A DNA stretch of 64,000 nucleotides, from contig NZ_BMWE01000007.1 in the NCBI RefSeq assembly GCF_014651075.1, positions 310,001 through 374,000 on the forward strand. Direction: 5' to 3'. Position 1 is the stretch's first letter; each line of letters starts with the position of its first letter. The notes beneath the pieces were generated by a model. The model searched no databases. It was not told where the DNA came from and worked only from the letters and a program-made list of their open reading frames with translations. The DNA is from Streptomyces djakartensis. GTDB taxonomy: Bacteria > Actinomycetota > Actinomycetes > Streptomycetales > Streptomycetaceae. The position numbers were made by a program, and so were the translations under genes. Positions 40,363 through 50,552 of this stretch are shown here, piece after piece.

Positions 40363-42084
40363 CTAGAAACCCCTGGTCCGCTTGGCGGCCCGCCGCTTCT
40401 CGGCGGAGCCGATCCGCAGGAACATCCGCGAGATCTCGGACCCCAGGTTCACCCCGATGGCGATCGCCATGGCCAGGGCCACCGCCTTGGACAGCGACAC
40501 CAGCCCCTCGTCCACCTCGCTCTGCGCGATCGCCAGCAGACCGAAGTACGTGGCCGAACCCGGCAGCAAAGGCCCGATCGCCGCGGTCGTGTAAGGCAAC
40601 GCGGAGGCGAACTGGTACCGGGACAGCAACTGCCCGAACAGCCCCACCAGTCCCGCGGCCGCCGCCGTGGACGCCACCGGCGAGATGTCCCCGGCGTAGT
40701 GCATCGCGCCGTACACGACCCAGGCGACACCCCCGTTCAGCGTCACCCACACCACGGTGGCCCGTTCCTGCTGCAGCAGCACCGCGAACGCCAGCGACAG
40801 CAGCATGGACGCCCCGATCATCAGGACCGGGTCGTCGGAGGCCCCGAGCGCCGCGTCCGGGTTCAGCCGCGCGCCCAGCTGCACACCGAAGTACAGCACC
40901 AGCAGCACACCCGCGACGATGCCCACGAAGAAGTACAGGACCTCCAGCAGCCGCGCGGACGCGGTGATGTAGAAACCGGTCAGCCCGTCCTGCACGCCCG
41001 CCACCAGGGCCCGCCCGGGCAGCAGCGCGAACAGGCCACCGGTGATGACCGCGGAGGCCTTCACATCGACGTGCCCCAGCGTCAGCGCCACCCCGATCGC
41101 GGCCGGCGGCATCGCGGCCACCGTGAACTGGTAGAACTCCGGCAGCCCGCGCCCCGCGCACAGCCACGCCAGCCGGTCGCCGAGCATCGCGCCCAGCGCC
41201 GCCGCGACGAACACGATCACGTCACCGCCCACGAGCACCGACGCCGCACCCGCCAGCAGCCCGCTGGCGCCGGTCAGCGCCCAGCCGGGGTACGGGTGCC
41301 GGTTACGGCGGATCTCCGCGAGCCGCCGGTACGCCTCCTCCAGGGAGACCGCCGTCTCGTCGTCGCTGAGGTCGTCCACCAGCTGGTACACGGCCGCCAG
41401 CCGCGTGTAGTCGGTGCCTCTGCGGCGCACGGTGCGTGAGGCCGTGACCGGATCGTCGACGAGCGACGGCTGGTACGAGATCGCCAGCAGCGTGAAGGTG
41501 ACGTTGGGCTCGCAGCGGTCCAGCCCGTAGGACCGGCAGACGGCGAACATCGCCGTCTCCACGTCCTCGGCGCCCTCGCCGCCCGCCAGCAGCAGCTCGC
41601 CGATACGCAACGTCAGGTCGAGCACGCGCGGCACCGCGGGCCCGCTCTCGTCACCGCTGCGCTGACTGGGCTCCGGCGCCGGCCGCTCCGCCACCGGCAT
41701 GCGCAGCATGGTGCGCATCCGGTCCTGCCAGGGCACGTCCTTGGTCAGGCTGACCACGGGGATCCCGCTCGGCGGCGTGAAGGCCGACGGGGCGTGCTTC
41801 GCGCTGTACGTTCTCGGCGGGGTGAACGCCGAGCCCTCCGACTCCGCCTGGGGCGCCTGCACGTCCAGCCCGTCCGGCACGGCGAACTCGGACGTCGTCT
41901 CGGACTCCGTGGCCGTCGGCCTGGTCACGGCGAGGCCCTCGGGGATCGCGAACTCCGACGTCGTCGACATGTCCCCGTCGACGGACGTGCCGGACGGGGG
42001 CAGAAACCCGCTTCTTGCCTCGTCCGACCTCGGCTTGCGGTCCGCCGCATCCGTCACTGCCTTGGCCCCTGTAAAACCCTGCAC
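40363..42084 (-). CDS. Threonine/serine exporter family protein (ThrE, DUF1212 + DUF3815)
   Basis: A 573-aa single-chain ThrE-type exporter. The cytoplasmic hydrolase-like DUF1212 part (LTLRIGELLLAGGEGAEDVETAM, then VTFTLLAISYQPSLV) is followed by about 10 membrane helices (YPGWALTGASGLLAGAASVLVGGD onward, GRALVAGVQDGLTGFYITASARLLE). ThrE of Corynebacterium exports threonine and serine; the exact substrate here is inferred. The first ~110 residues are disordered and contain two copies of TTSEFA(I/V)P(E/D)GL and two of SAFTPP. GTG 42084 is the farthest start; GTG 27 nt later is an alternative. It follows ppa in the same direction beyond a hairpin. Confidence 0.9.
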   Translation of the reverse strand: MQGFTGAKAVTDAADRKPRSDEARSGFLPPSGTSVDGDMSTTSEFAIPEGLAVTRPTATESETTSEFAVPDGLDVQAPQAESEGSAFTPPRTYSAKHAPSAFTPPSGIPVVSLTKDVPWQDRMRTMLRMPVAERPAPEPSQRSGDESGPAVPRVLDLTLRIGELLLAGGEGAEDVETAMFAVCRSYGLDRCEPNVTFTLLAISYQPSLVDDPVTASRTVRRRGTDYTRLAAVYQLVDDLSDDETAVSLEEAYRRLAEIRRNRHPYPGWALTGASGLLAGAASVLVGGDVIVFVAAALGAMLGDRLAWLCAGRGLPEFYQFTVAAMPPAAIGVALTLGHVDVKASAVITGGLFALLPGRALVAGVQDGLTGFYITASARLLEVLYFFVGIVAGVLLVLYFGVQLGARLNPDAALGASDDPVLMIGASMLLSLAFAVLLQQERATVVWVTLNGGVAWVVYGAMHYAGDISPVASTAAAAGLVGLFGQLLSRYQFASALPYTTAAIGPLLPGSATYFGLLAIAQSEVDEGLVSLSKAVALAMAIAIGVNLGSEISRMFLRIGSAEKRRAAKRTRGF

Positions 42085-42131
42085 GTCAGCCCCAGTACCC
42101 GCTCAGCCTCACTATGAGCACAGACGCACGA

Positions 42132-42161
42132 ACGGGCCGCACCCGCAGGCGTGCGGCCCGT
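42132..42161 (-). terminator. Hairpin downstream of ppa
   Basis: ACGGGCCGCA and TGCGGCCCGT form a 10-bp perfect stem with a 10-nt loop, between the ppa stop and the ThrE-like gene start. Confidence 0.8.
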
Positions 42162-42179
42162 CTGCATCAGGAAGGGAGG

Positions 42180-42671
42180 TCAGTGACCGCCCTGCTCCTT
42201 GAAGCGCTTGTAGGACCGCTCGATCTCGGCCTCCGCGTCCGTGCGGCCCACCCAGTTGGCGCCCTCGACCGACTTGCCGGGCTCCAGGTCCTTGTAGACC
42301 TCGAAGAAGTGCTGGATCTCCAGGCGGTCGAACTCCGACACGTGGTGGATGTCGCGCAGGTGCTCCACACGCGGGTCATGGGCCGGCACGCACAGCAGCT
42401 TGTCGTCGCCACCGGCCTCGTCCGTCATCCGGAACATGCCGATCGCACGGCACTGGATGAGGCAGCCGGGGAAGGTCGGCTCGTCCAGGATGACCAGCGC
42501 GTCCAGCGGGTCGCCGTCCTCGCCGAGGGTGTTCTCGACGAAGCCGTAGTCGGCCGGGTAGCTGGTCGAGGTGAAGAGGCGACGGTCCAGGCGGATCCGA
42601 CCGGTCTCGTGGTCCACCTCGTACTTGTTGCGCGAACCCTTCGGAATCTCGATCGTGACGTCGAACTCCAC
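42180..42671 (-). CDS. ppa: Soluble inorganic pyrophosphatase
   Basis: A 163-aa family I pyrophosphatase, hydrolysing PPi to two phosphates in the cytosol. Signature: [22 protein letters not shown] with the metal-binding aspartates ([10 protein letters not shown]), and [14 protein letters not shown] at the N-terminus. GTG 42671 is selected because GGAGGAG lies 6 nt upstream and because it gives [13 protein letters not shown], the length and start expected for Streptomyces; longer starts (42686, 42695) would place the ribosome-binding site inside the gene. It is divergent from the D,D-carboxypeptidase gene. Confidence 0.96.
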   Translation of the reverse strand: MEFDVTIEIPKGSRNKYEVDHETGRIRLDRRLFTSTSYPADYGFVENTLGEDGDPLDALVILDEPTFPGCLIQCRAIGMFRMTDEAGGDDKLLCVPAHDPRVEHLRDIHHVSEFDRLEIQHFFEVYKDLEPGKSVEGANWVGRTDAEAEIERSYKRFKEQGGH

Positions 42672-42756
42672 CGGTGGCTCCTCCATGATCAACACATAGT
42701 TCTGGTGGTTAAGTGTCCCTCACGCAGGTGTGTGATCGCGAAAGGGGCTGGTGGTC

Positions 42757-44325
42757 GTGCCGGAGCTGGGGCCATGGCGGGCCGCGAGACCGCACGTGGT
42801 GCGGATCGCGAACGCCGTACGACCGCGCCTGGCCCGGGCCGTCGCGGCCGCGAAACCACGGGTCGCGCGGCTCGCCCGTGCCGGGAAACCGCAGGTCACG
42901 CCACGGTCGAAGACCTGGCACCACACCGCGGTCGCCGCCACCGCCGGGCTGGCCCTGGCCGCCGGCGTGGTGACCGCCGCCGGCCCCTGGGACTCCTCGG
43001 GTCAGCGTACGGCCGAGCGGGACCGTGCCGCCGCTCTGGCCCGCGCGGGTGGCGCAGATCACGGCAGGGCCCCCGGCGCGCCCGCGCGGCCCCGGCCCGC
43101 CCCCAGCGCCGGACCCGTGCTGACCGGACTGGGCGGTGTCAGCACCGTGAAGTCGGCGCCGGACGGCAAGGCCCTCGCCAACGCCCTCACGCCCCTGCTG
43201 AACGACCCGGCGCTCGGCCCCCGGCCCGCCGCAGCCGTCGTGGACGTGACGACCGGCAGGCACCTGTACGGCACGAACCCGGACGCCGCGCTTCCCCCGG
43301 CCTCCACGACCAAGATCGCCACGGCCGTCGCCGCGCTGTCCGCGATGGGAGCCGACCACCGCCTCACCACCCGCGCCGCGCTGGAACCCGACACCAACGA
43401 AGTCGTCCTGGTCGGCGGCGGCGACCCCACCCTCACCGCTCGCGAGGCCATCGACGGATGGGCCAGCCTGCGCGTCCTCGCCGACCGGACGGCCGCGACC
43501 CTGGCCCAGCGCGGCGTCCGCGAGGTGACGCTCTCCTACGACACGACCCTCTACGCCGGCACCCAGAAACACCCGATCGGGGCAAACCCCAACCTCGCCC
43601 TCGTCAGCCCCCTGATGGCCGACGAAGGCCGTACGAACGACTCATCGAGCGGCCCGGCCACCCGCGTGACCGACCCGGCGGCGGACGCCGCCCGCCGCTT
43701 CCGCGACTTCCTCGGATCCCGCGGCATCAAGGCCACGGACCCGGGCCTGTCGAAGGCCACGACCCGGGCCAAGACGCTCGCCGAGGTCTCCTCGCCCCCG
43801 CTGTCCGCCCTGGTCGAACGCATGCTGACCAACAGCGACAACGACATCGCCGAGGCCCTCGCCCGCCAGACGGCGATCGCCACGGGCGGCAGGGGCGACT
43901 TCGCCGGCGCCAACCGGGCGATCACCGCCCAGCTCCGCAAGCTCGGCCTCCCCGTCAAGGGGGCCGCCTTCAAGGACGGCAGCGGCCTCAACCGTGCCGG
44001 CCGGCTGACGGCGAACCTCCTCACGGCCCTCCTGACCAAGGCCGCCGACCCCGCCCACCCCGAACTCCGCCCGGCCCTCACCGGCCTCCCCGTCGCGGGC
44101 TTCACCGGCACCCTGACCGCCCGCTACACCGACGGCGCGGCCGGCGTCGTGCGCGCCAAGACAGGCACCCTGACCGGCGTCAACGCCCTCGCCGGCACCA
44201 CCGTCGACCAGGACGGCCGCCTCCTGGCCTTCGCGTTCCTGGCCAACAACACGACCGACCCGGACGCCGCCCAGAAGGCCCTGGACAAGGCCGCGACGAC
44301 CCTGGCGCGCTGCGGCTGCCAATAG
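42757..44325 (+). CDS. dacB: D-alanyl-D-alanine carboxypeptidase/endopeptidase (PBP4, S13)
   Basis: A 522-aa low-molecular-mass penicillin-binding protein of family S13. Motifs: SxxK as ASTTK (S183, K186), SxN as SDN in NSDNDIAEAL, and KTG as AKTGTLTGV. The N-terminus is a 55-residue cytoplasmic basic region, then one membrane helix (AVAATAGLALAAGVVTAAG), then a Pro/Ala linker to the extracellular enzyme. It trims pentapeptides and cross-links in peptidoglycan. GTG 42757 is preferred to GTG 42751, because AAAGGGG is 9 nt upstream of the former and only 3 nt from the latter. The gene ends with cysteines in RCGCQ. Confidence 0.94.
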   Translation: MPELGPWRAARPHVVRIANAVRPRLARAVAAAKPRVARLARAGKPQVTPRSKTWHHTAVAATAGLALAAGVVTAAGPWDSSGQRTAERDRAAALARAGGADHGRAPGAPARPRPAPSAGPVLTGLGGVSTVKSAPDGKALANALTPLLNDPALGPRPAAAVVDVTTGRHLYGTNPDAALPPASTTKIATAVAALSAMGADHRLTTRAALEPDTNEVVLVGGGDPTLTAREAIDGWASLRVLADRTAATLAQRGVREVTLSYDTTLYAGTQKHPIGANPNLALVSPLMADEGRTNDSSSGPATRVTDPAADAARRFRDFLGSRGIKATDPGLSKATTRAKTLAEVSSPPLSALVERMLTNSDNDIAEALARQTAIATGGRGDFAGANRAITAQLRKLGLPVKGAAFKDGSGLNRAGRLTANLLTALLTKAADPAHPELRPALTGLPVAGFTGTLTARYTDGAAGVVRAKTGTLTGVNALAGTTVDQDGRLLAFAFLANNTTDPDAAQKALDKAATTLARCGCQ

Positions 44326-44345
44326 GGGTCCCACCCCGCCCGGCC

Positions 44346-44435
44346 GACCGCTCCGCTCCCCGCGGCCGACCGCTCTGCCCGCCGTGGGCGACCGTTCTGC
44401 CCCGCCGTGGGCGATCGTTCTGCCCCGCCGTGGGC
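44346..44435. repeat. Four tandem copies of a 22-23 bp repeat
   Basis: Units start at 44346, 44368, 44390 and 44413, with the form GACCGTTCTGCCCCGCCGTG plus GGC; units 3 and 4 differ by one base, units 1 and 2 are more diverged. Located between dacB and the DUF2342 gene. Confidence 0.9.
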
Positions 44436-44547
44436 AGTCGTGCCGCTGGGGCGGCACGGGTGGGCACGGCACATCACGCCGAGCACCTGCCAACGAACCC
44501 CAGCCCCTGGCAACCTCACCGCCCTGCCCCAGCGGCCAGCGCTCACG

Positions 44548-44553
44548 TACGGT
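44548..44553 (+). promoter_or_regulatory. -10 box (TACGGT) for a probable leaderless transcript
   Basis: TACGGT lies 6 nt before ATG 44560; no ribosome-binding site is present between them. Confidence 0.5.
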
Positions 44554-44559
44554 TGACGC

Positions 44560-45687
44560 ATGACGAGCATCGGTGGTGCCTCATCCGGCATGGTCGACTG
44601 GAATCTCGCGGTCGCGACCGCGACCCGGCTCGTACGGCCGGGCCCCGACGTCAGCCGCGACGAGGCCAGGGCCGTCGTCGCGGAGCTGCGCCGGCACGCG
44701 AAGGCCTCGGAGGAACACGTCCGGGGCTTCACTCTTCTGGGCGCGGAGGAGGGCCATGACACCCCCGTCCTGGTCGTCGACCGCCCGGGCTGGATCCGGG
44801 CCAACGTCGCCGGTTTCCGGGAGATCCTCAGGCCCCTCCTCGACAAGATGCAGGAACGGCGCGGAAACAGCACCGGCGGCGCGGTCATGAGCGCCGTCGG
44901 CGGCAAGGTGACCGGCGTGGAACTCGGCATGCTGCTGTCCTTCCTGGCCTCCCGCGTCCTCGGCCAGTACGAGACCTTCGCCCCCGCCACCCGCGAACTC
45001 CCCGCCGGCGGCAACGGCGGCGGCCGGCTCCTGCTCGTCGCCCCGAACATCGTCCACGTGGAACGCGAACTCGACGTCGACCCGCACGACTTCCGGCTCT
45101 GGGTCTGCCTGCACGAGGAGACCCACCGCACACAGTTCACCGCCGTCCCCTGGCTGCGGGACCACCTCGAGGGCGAGATCCAGTCGTTCCTGGAGGAGAC
45201 CGACGTCGACCCCATGACCGTCCTGGAGCGCGTCCGGGAAGCCGCCCAGACCCTCGCCGGGGGCCGTCCCGAGGCCGAGGAGGGCGACGGCGGCCGCTCC
45301 CTGGTGGAGATCGTCCAGACACCCGCCCAGCGCGAGATCCTCGGCCGCCTCGCGGCCGTGATGTCCCTGCTGGAGGGCCACGCCGACTTCGTGATGGACG
45401 GCGTCGGCCCCGACGTCGTACCGAGCGTCGGCGAGATCCGCGAGAAGTTCCAGCAGCGCCGGGCCAAGGGCGCCTCCCGGCTGGACCTGGCCCTGCGCAA
45501 ACTGCTGGGCCTGGACGCCAAGCTCCGCCAGTACCGGGACGGCGAACGCTTCGTGCGAGCCGTCGTCGACGAGGTCGGCATGGACGGGTTCAACCGCGTG
45601 TGGACCTCGCCCAACACCCTGCCCACCAAGGCGGAGATCTCCAAACCGGCGGACTGGGTCGCGCGGGTGCACCGCAGGACCGAGTAG
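44560..45687 (+). CDS. DUF2342 zinc-dependent metalloprotease-like protein
   Basis: A 375-aa actinobacterial protein annotated in databases as zinc-dependent metalloprotease or 'coenzyme F420 biosynthesis associated'. An HExxH site is seen as CLHEETH (H185, E186, H189), and a second conserved EGHADFVMDG about 90 residues later may give the third ligand. Early conserved part: VDRPGWIRANVAGFREIL. No signal peptide or membrane helix, so it acts in the cytoplasm. It precedes tilS on the same strand, a neighbourhood conserved in Streptomyces. A link to F420 is by annotation tradition only. Confidence 0.9.
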   Translation: MTSIGGASSGMVDWNLAVATATRLVRPGPDVSRDEARAVVAELRRHAKASEEHVRGFTLLGAEEGHDTPVLVVDRPGWIRANVAGFREILRPLLDKMQERRGNSTGGAVMSAVGGKVTGVELGMLLSFLASRVLGQYETFAPATRELPAGGNGGGRLLLVAPNIVHVERELDVDPHDFRLWVCLHEETHRTQFTAVPWLRDHLEGEIQSFLEETDVDPMTVLERVREAAQTLAGGRPEAEEGDGGRSLVEIVQTPAQREILGRLAAVMSLLEGHADFVMDGVGPDVVPSVGEIREKFQQRRAKGASRLDLALRKLLGLDAKLRQYRDGERFVRAVVDEVGMDGFNRVWTSPNTLPTKAEISKPADWVARVHRRTE

Positions 45688-45884
45688 TGAGACGCGGCGG
45701 GACAGTCGTGAAAGAAGAGAGGCCCACGGCAGGCAAACGCCCCTTCAATCACCCGTCCGAGGGACCGTGAGCGAGGGGTAGGCGTGCAATGCTCGGGGAA
45801 CGGCCCGGTTCTGTCACCATCTACACACTCTGAGTGACCGAACCTCGGGCTCACCCCCCGAAAACTTCATGAAGGGAACCGGAC

Positions 45885-46916
45885 ATGGGTCCCCATCCTG
45901 CGGTCGCGGCGATACGCCTGGCGGTCCGCCGCGTCCTCCACGACCTCCTCACCGAACACCGCGCCCCCGGGGCACATCCGCGCGCCTCCACGCACGAGAC
46001 GCCCCCACCGCTCGTCCTCGTGGCATGCTCCGGCGGCGCCGACTCCATGGCCCTGGCCTCCGCCCTCGCCTTCGAGGCCCCCAAGCTCGGCGTCAGAGCC
46101 GGCGGTGTGACCATCGACCACGGCCTCCAGCCCGGCTCCGACCTGCGCGCCGCCGAAGTCGTCCTGCGCCTGCGCGAACTGGGCCTCGACCCGGTCGACT
46201 CCGTCACCGTCTCCGTCGGCCGCGCCGGCGGGCCCGAAGCCGCCGCCCGCGACGCCCGCTACGCCGCGCTCGACACCACGGCCGAACACCACGGCGCCGC
46301 CGCCGTCCTGCTCGGACACACCCGCGACGACCAGGCCGAAACCGTCCTGCTGGGCCTCGCCCGGGGCTCCGGCATCCGCTCCCTGTCCGGAATGGCCGCG
46401 GTCTCGGGGGCCGACGGCCGCTACCGGCGCCCCTTCCTGGAACTCGACCGGCAGACCGCCCGCAAGGCCTGCATGGTCCAGTCCCTGCCCGTCTGGGACG
46501 ACCCCCACAACGCCGACCCGTCCTACACCCGCTCCCGGCTGCGCCACGAAGGCCTGCCCGCCCTGGAGAAGGCCCTCGGCAAAGGCGTCGTCGAGGCCCT
46601 CGCCCGTACCGCCCGGCTCTCCCGCGACGACGCCGACGCCCTCGACACCTGGGCCACCCAGGCCGAGGCCACCGTCCGCGACGCCGACGGGCACCTGGAA
46701 TGCGCCCGGCTCTACGCCCTGCCCCCCGCCGTACGCCGCCGCGTCCTGCGCCGGGCCGCCATCGCCGCCGGTGCCCCCGCCGGTTCGCTGTTCGCCCGCC
46801 ACATCGAGGAAGTCGACCGGCTGATCACCGGCTGGCGCGGCCAGCGAGCCATCAACCTCCCCGGCAAGGTCGTGGCCCGGCGGCAGGGTGGCAGACTGGT
46901 GATTCGGCAAGGCTGA
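45885..46916 (+). CDS. tilS: tRNA(Ile)-lysidine synthetase
   Basis: A 343-aa N-type ATP pyrophosphatase that converts the wobble C34 of tRNA-Ile(CAU) to lysidine, so that it reads AUA. The P-loop is [11 protein letters not shown] (SGGxDS), followed by [24 protein letters not shown] and the [17 protein letters not shown] motif (D-P-x-N-x-D), all characteristic of TilS. The C-terminal RNA-binding region is shorter than in E. coli, as usual for actinobacteria. ATG 45885 follows GAAGGGAACC. It forms the usual cluster with hpt and ftsH downstream. Confidence 0.96.
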   Translation: MGPHPAVAAIRLAVRRVLHDLLTEHRAPGAHPRASTHETPPPLVLVACSGGADSMALASALAFEAPKLGVRAGGVTIDHGLQPGSDLRAAEVVLRLRELGLDPVDSVTVSVGRAGGPEAAARDARYAALDTTAEHHGAAAVLLGHTRDDQAETVLLGLARGSGIRSLSGMAAVSGADGRYRRPFLELDRQTARKACMVQSLPVWDDPHNADPSYTRSRLRHEGLPALEKALGKGVVEALARTARLSRDDADALDTWATQAEATVRDADGHLECARLYALPPAVRRRVLRRAAIAAGAPAGSLFARHIEEVDRLITGWRGQRAINLPGKVVARRQGGRLVIRQG

Positions 46917-46975
46917 ACCGCGACCCCTCCGAGCAGTCGATGGAGGGGCCGCCAGGCCAGGGACGACCGAAAGTG

Positions 46976-47536
46976 ATGCGGGTGGACGCGAAAGACATGG
47001 GTGCCGACCTCCAGCAGGTGCTCATCACCAAGGAAGAGATCGACGCCAAGCTGGCCGAGCTGGCAGCGAAGATCGACGCGGAGTACGCGGGCAAGGACCT
47101 GCTGATCGTCGGCGTCCTCAAGGGCGCGGTGATGGTCATGGCCGATCTCGCCCGGGCGCTGTCCACCCCCGTCACCATGGACTGGATGGCCGTATCCTCG
47201 TACGGGGCGGGCACCCAGTCCTCCGGTGTGGTGCGGATCCTCAAGGACCTCGACACCGACATCAAGGGCAAGCACGTCCTCATCGTCGAGGACATCATCG
47301 ACTCCGGCCTGACCCTGTCCTGGCTGATCTCCAACCTCGGCTCGCGCGAGCCCGCCTCCCTCAAGGTGTGCACCCTGCTGCGCAAGCCCGACGCCGCGAA
47401 GGTCGCCATCGACGTGGAGTGGGCCGGCTTCGACATCCCCAACGAGTTCGTCGTCGGCTACGGCCTCGACTACGCCGAGAAGTACCGCAACCTCCCGTTC
47501 GTCGGTACGCTCGCGCCTCACGTGTACGGCGGCTGA
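46976..47536 (+). CDS. hpt: Hypoxanthine phosphoribosyltransferase
   Basis: A 186-aa purine salvage enzyme converting hypoxanthine or guanine plus PRPP to IMP or GMP. Motifs: PRPP-binding [14 protein letters not shown] (about residues 100-113), the flexible loop segment [15 protein letters not shown], and [19 protein letters not shown] with the terminal substrate-binding region. ATG 46976 is adopted ([14 protein letters not shown]); a GTG directly before it could serve as well. The tilS-hpt-ftsH order is widespread in bacteria. Confidence 0.96.
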   Translation: MRVDAKDMGADLQQVLITKEEIDAKLAELAAKIDAEYAGKDLLIVGVLKGAVMVMADLARALSTPVTMDWMAVSSYGAGTQSSGVVRILKDLDTDIKGKHVLIVEDIIDSGLTLSWLISNLGSREPASLKVCTLLRKPDAAKVAIDVEWAGFDIPNEFVVGYGLDYAEKYRNLPFVGTLAPHVYGG

Positions 47537-47720
47537 ATCGGGCCGGGGTGCCGTGAACGTGATCGGGAACCCCAGCGGACGTCCCGCCGTTGGAGCATGC
47601 GTAGGCGGATCGCCAGCCGTCCCGCGCGGCTTCAGGTGACAATGCTGGGGTACCGTCCGAAGAACAGTCTTTATCAAACTCACTATGGCAGGAGGGACGG
47701 GGCGGCACCGCTCCGTATGG

Positions 47721-49763
47721 ATGGACGTGAAGCGATACTTCCGTGGGCCGGTCATGTGGATCGTGCTGGCCGTCCTCGCCGTGGTCGTGTTGATGCAGGT
47801 CGTCGGCTCGTCCGGCGGCTACAAGACGGTGGACACCGGCCAGGTCGTCCAGGCGATCAACCAGAACAAGGTCGAGTCGGCCAAGCTGACCACCGGTGAC
47901 GATCAGAACATCAAGATCACGCTCAAGGACGGCGTGAAGGTCGAGGGCAGCTCCAAGGTCCAGGCGAGCTACATCGGCGACCAGGGCAAGGACCTGGCCG
48001 ACACGCTGCAGAACAAGTACCAGCAGAAGCAGATCCCGGACGGCTACACGGTCTCGCCGTCCAAGCAGAACCCGTTCGTCGGAGTCCTGCTCTCCTTCCT
48101 GCTCCCGCTGGTTCTCATCGTCGTGGTCTTCCTGTTCCTGATGAACCAGATGCAGGGCGGCGGCTCCCGCGTCATGAACTTCGGCAAGTCCAAGGCGAAG
48201 CTCATCACCAAGGACACCCCCAAGACGACCTTCTCGGACGTCGCCGGATCCGACGAGGCCGTCGAGGAACTCCACGAGATCAAGGAGTTCCTGCAGGAGC
48301 CGGCCAAGTTCCAGGCCGTCGGGGCGAAGATCCCCAAGGGCGTCCTGCTCTACGGCCCCCCCGGCACCGGCAAGACCCTGCTCGCGCGTGCCGTCGCGGG
48401 CGAGGCCGGCGTCCCGTTCTACTCGATCTCCGGTTCCGACTTCGTCGAGATGTTCGTCGGTGTCGGTGCCTCCCGAGTCCGTGACCTCTTCGAGCAGGCC
48501 AAGGCCAACGCCCCGGCCATCGTGTTCGTCGACGAGATCGACGCGGTCGGCCGCCACCGCGGCGCCGGCCTCGGCGGTGGTCACGACGAGCGCGAGCAGA
48601 CGCTGAACCAGCTGCTCGTCGAGATGGACGGCTTCGACGTCAAGGGCGGCGTGATCCTCATCGCCGCGACGAACCGGCCCGACATCCTCGACCCGGCTCT
48701 GCTGCGCCCCGGCCGCTTCGACCGCCAGATCGCCGTCGACCGCCCGGACATGCAGGGCCGTCTGGAGATCCTCAAGGTCCACCAGAAGGGCAAGCCGGTC
48801 GCCCCGGACGTCGACCTGTCGGCCGTCGCCCGCCGTACGCCCGGCATGACCGGTGCCGACCTGGCCAACGTCCTGAACGAGGCCGCCCTGCTGACGGCCC
48901 GCAGCGACCAGAAGCTGATCGACAACCACATGCTGGACGAGGCGATCGACCGGGTGGTCGCGGGCCCGCAGAAGCGGACCCGGATCATGTCGGACAAGGA
49001 GAAGAAGATCACCGCGTACCACGAGGGCGGACACGCCCTGGTCGCGGCGGCCTCACCGAACTCCGATCCCGTCCACAAGATCACGATCCTGTCGAGAGGC
49101 CGCGCCCTCGGCTACACGATGGTGCTTCCGGACGAGGACAGGTACTCGACCACGCGCAACGAGATGCTCGACCAGCTCGCCTACATGCTGGGCGGCCGCG
49201 CGGCCGAGGAGCTCGTCTTCCACGACCCGACGACGGGTGCCGCCAACGACATCGAGAAGGCCACCGGCCTGGCTCGGGCCATGGTCACGCAGTACGGCAT
49301 GACCGAGCGCCTCGGTGCGATCAAGTTCGGCGGCGACAACACCGAGCCCTTCCTCGGACGTGAGATGTCTCACCAGCGCGACTACTCGGAAGAGGTCGCC
49401 GCGCTGGTCGACGAAGAGGTCAAGAAGCTCATCGAGACCGCGCACAACGAGGCCTGGGAGATCCTGGTCGAGAACCGCGACGTGCTCGACAACCTGGTGC
49501 TGGCGCTCCTGGAGAAGGAGACACTCGGCAAGGAGGAGATCGCCGAGATCTTCGCCCCGGTCGTCAAGCGCCCGCCGCGGCCCGCCTGGACCGGCTCCTC
49601 CCGGCGTACGCCGTCCACCCGCCCGCCGGTCCTCTCCCCCAAGGAGCTGGCCCTGACGAACGGGGCGAACGGCGCGACGCCGGCGATCACCACCGCGAAG
49701 AGCACCGCGGCGGAGCCCGCCCCGGCGCCCGAGCACGCACCGGAGGACCGCCCCGAGAGCTGA
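47721..49763 (+). CDS. ftsH: ATP-dependent zinc metalloprotease FtsH
   Basis: A membrane AAA+ protease of about 680 aa. Two membrane helices (residues about 10-28 and 113-134) flank an extracytoplasmic domain. Walker A GPPGTGKT, Walker [13 protein letters not shown], the second region of homology [20 protein letters not shown], and the zinc site HEGGH (H434, E435, H438) are all intact. The C-terminal ~60 residues are Pro/Ala/Thr-rich. I use ATG 47721 ([11 protein letters not shown]), the usual start in the genus; an in-frame ATG at 47685 adds 12 residues, and neither has a well-spaced ribosome-binding site. It degrades membrane and unstable cytosolic proteins. Terminator at 49805. Confidence 0.95.
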   Translation: MDVKRYFRGPVMWIVLAVLAVVVLMQVVGSSGGYKTVDTGQVVQAINQNKVESAKLTTGDDQNIKITLKDGVKVEGSSKVQASYIGDQGKDLADTLQNKYQQKQIPDGYTVSPSKQNPFVGVLLSFLLPLVLIVVVFLFLMNQMQGGGSRVMNFGKSKAKLITKDTPKTTFSDVAGSDEAVEELHEIKEFLQEPAKFQAVGAKIPKGVLLYGPPGTGKTLLARAVAGEAGVPFYSISGSDFVEMFVGVGASRVRDLFEQAKANAPAIVFVDEIDAVGRHRGAGLGGGHDEREQTLNQLLVEMDGFDVKGGVILIAATNRPDILDPALLRPGRFDRQIAVDRPDMQGRLEILKVHQKGKPVAPDVDLSAVARRTPGMTGADLANVLNEAALLTARSDQKLIDNHMLDEAIDRVVAGPQKRTRIMSDKEKKITAYHEGGHALVAAASPNSDPVHKITILSRGRALGYTMVLPDEDRYSTTRNEMLDQLAYMLGGRAAEELVFHDPTTGAANDIEKATGLARAMVTQYGMTERLGAIKFGGDNTEPFLGREMSHQRDYSEEVAALVDEEVKKLIETAHNEAWEILVENRDVLDNLVLALLEKETLGKEEIAEIFAPVVKRPPRPAWTGSSRRTPSTRPPVLSPKELALTNGANGATPAITTAKSTAAEPAPAPEHAPEDRPES

Positions 49764-49804
49764 TCGCCGCTCTCCCGGCGGCCCGACCGGCCCCGGAATG
49801 AATG

Positions 49805-49838
49805 CCGCGCCCCCCAGGTTCTAGCCTGGGGGGCGCGG
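49805..49838 (+). terminator. Strong 14-bp hairpin between ftsH and folE
   Basis: CCGCGCCCCCCAGG (49805-49818) pairs exactly with CCTGGGGGGCGCGG (49825-49838), followed by TATTTCG. It separates folE from the tilS-hpt-ftsH cluster. Confidence 0.93.
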
Positions 49839-49892
49839 TATTTCGCCATGCGCGCGGGCCGCCCCGTGATGGACACAGGAACGAGGCACCAG

Positions 49893-50498
49893 ATGACCGA
49901 CCCCGTGACGCTGGACGGCGAGGGCCAGATCGGCGAGTTCGACGAGAAGCGGGCCGAGAACGCCGTACGCGAACTCCTCATCGCGGTCGGCGAGGACCCG
50001 GACCGCGAAGGCCTGAGGGAGACGCCGGCGCGGGTGGCGCGAGCGTATCGGGAGCTTCTGGCCGGGTTGCGGCAGGAGCCCGAGGAGGTTCTGACGACTA
50101 CGTTCGACCTGGGGCACGATGAGATGGTCCTGGTGAAGGACATTGAAATCGTGAGCCTGTGCGAACATCATCTTCTGCCCTTCCATGGCGTGGCTCACGT
50201 GGGCTACATCCCGGCGGAGACCGGCAAGATCACCGGCTTGTCGAAGCTGGCGCGCCTCGTCGAGGTGTTCGCCCGGCGGCCGCAGGTGCAGGAACGACTC
50301 ACCACGCAGATCGCCGACTCCCTCATGAAGATCCTCGAGGCGCGGGGCGCGATCGTCGTCGTCGAGGCGGAGCACATGTGCATGTCCGTGCGCGGGATCC
50401 GCAAGCCGGGCGCCAAGACCACGACATCGGCGGTCCGCGGCCAGCTTCGGGATGCTACGACCCGGGCCGAGGCAATGAGCCTGATACTGGCGCGCTGA
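49893..50498 (+). CDS. folE: GTP cyclohydrolase I
   Basis: A 201-aa GTP cyclohydrolase I, first step of folate synthesis (GTP to dihydroneopterin triphosphate). The zinc ligands lie in [10 protein letters not shown] and in [28 protein letters not shown] binds the triphosphate. ATG 49893 is preferred ([11 protein letters not shown]) with ACGAGG upstream; the longer frame to 49848 starts at the foot of a terminator hairpin. It converges on the folP-folB-folK operon, so the folate genes are on both strands here. Confidence 0.96.
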   Translation: MTDPVTLDGEGQIGEFDEKRAENAVRELLIAVGEDPDREGLRETPARVARAYRELLAGLRQEPEEVLTTTFDLGHDEMVLVKDIEIVSLCEHHLLPFHGVAHVGYIPAETGKITGLSKLARLVEVFARRPQVQERLTTQIADSLMKILEARGAIVVVEAEHMCMSVRGIRKPGAKTTTSAVRGQLRDATTRAEAMSLILAR

Positions 50499-50552
50499 GC
50501 GGATTGTCGAGAGCGGCGCGGCCGCACACCTGGTCGTCGCGTCTGGCGCAGG

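Noticed and set aside
44180..44467. Minus-strand frame with repeated AGQNDRPRRGR units
   Set aside because: The repeats are the translation of the tandem DNA repeat at 44346-44435 and overlap dacB antisense.
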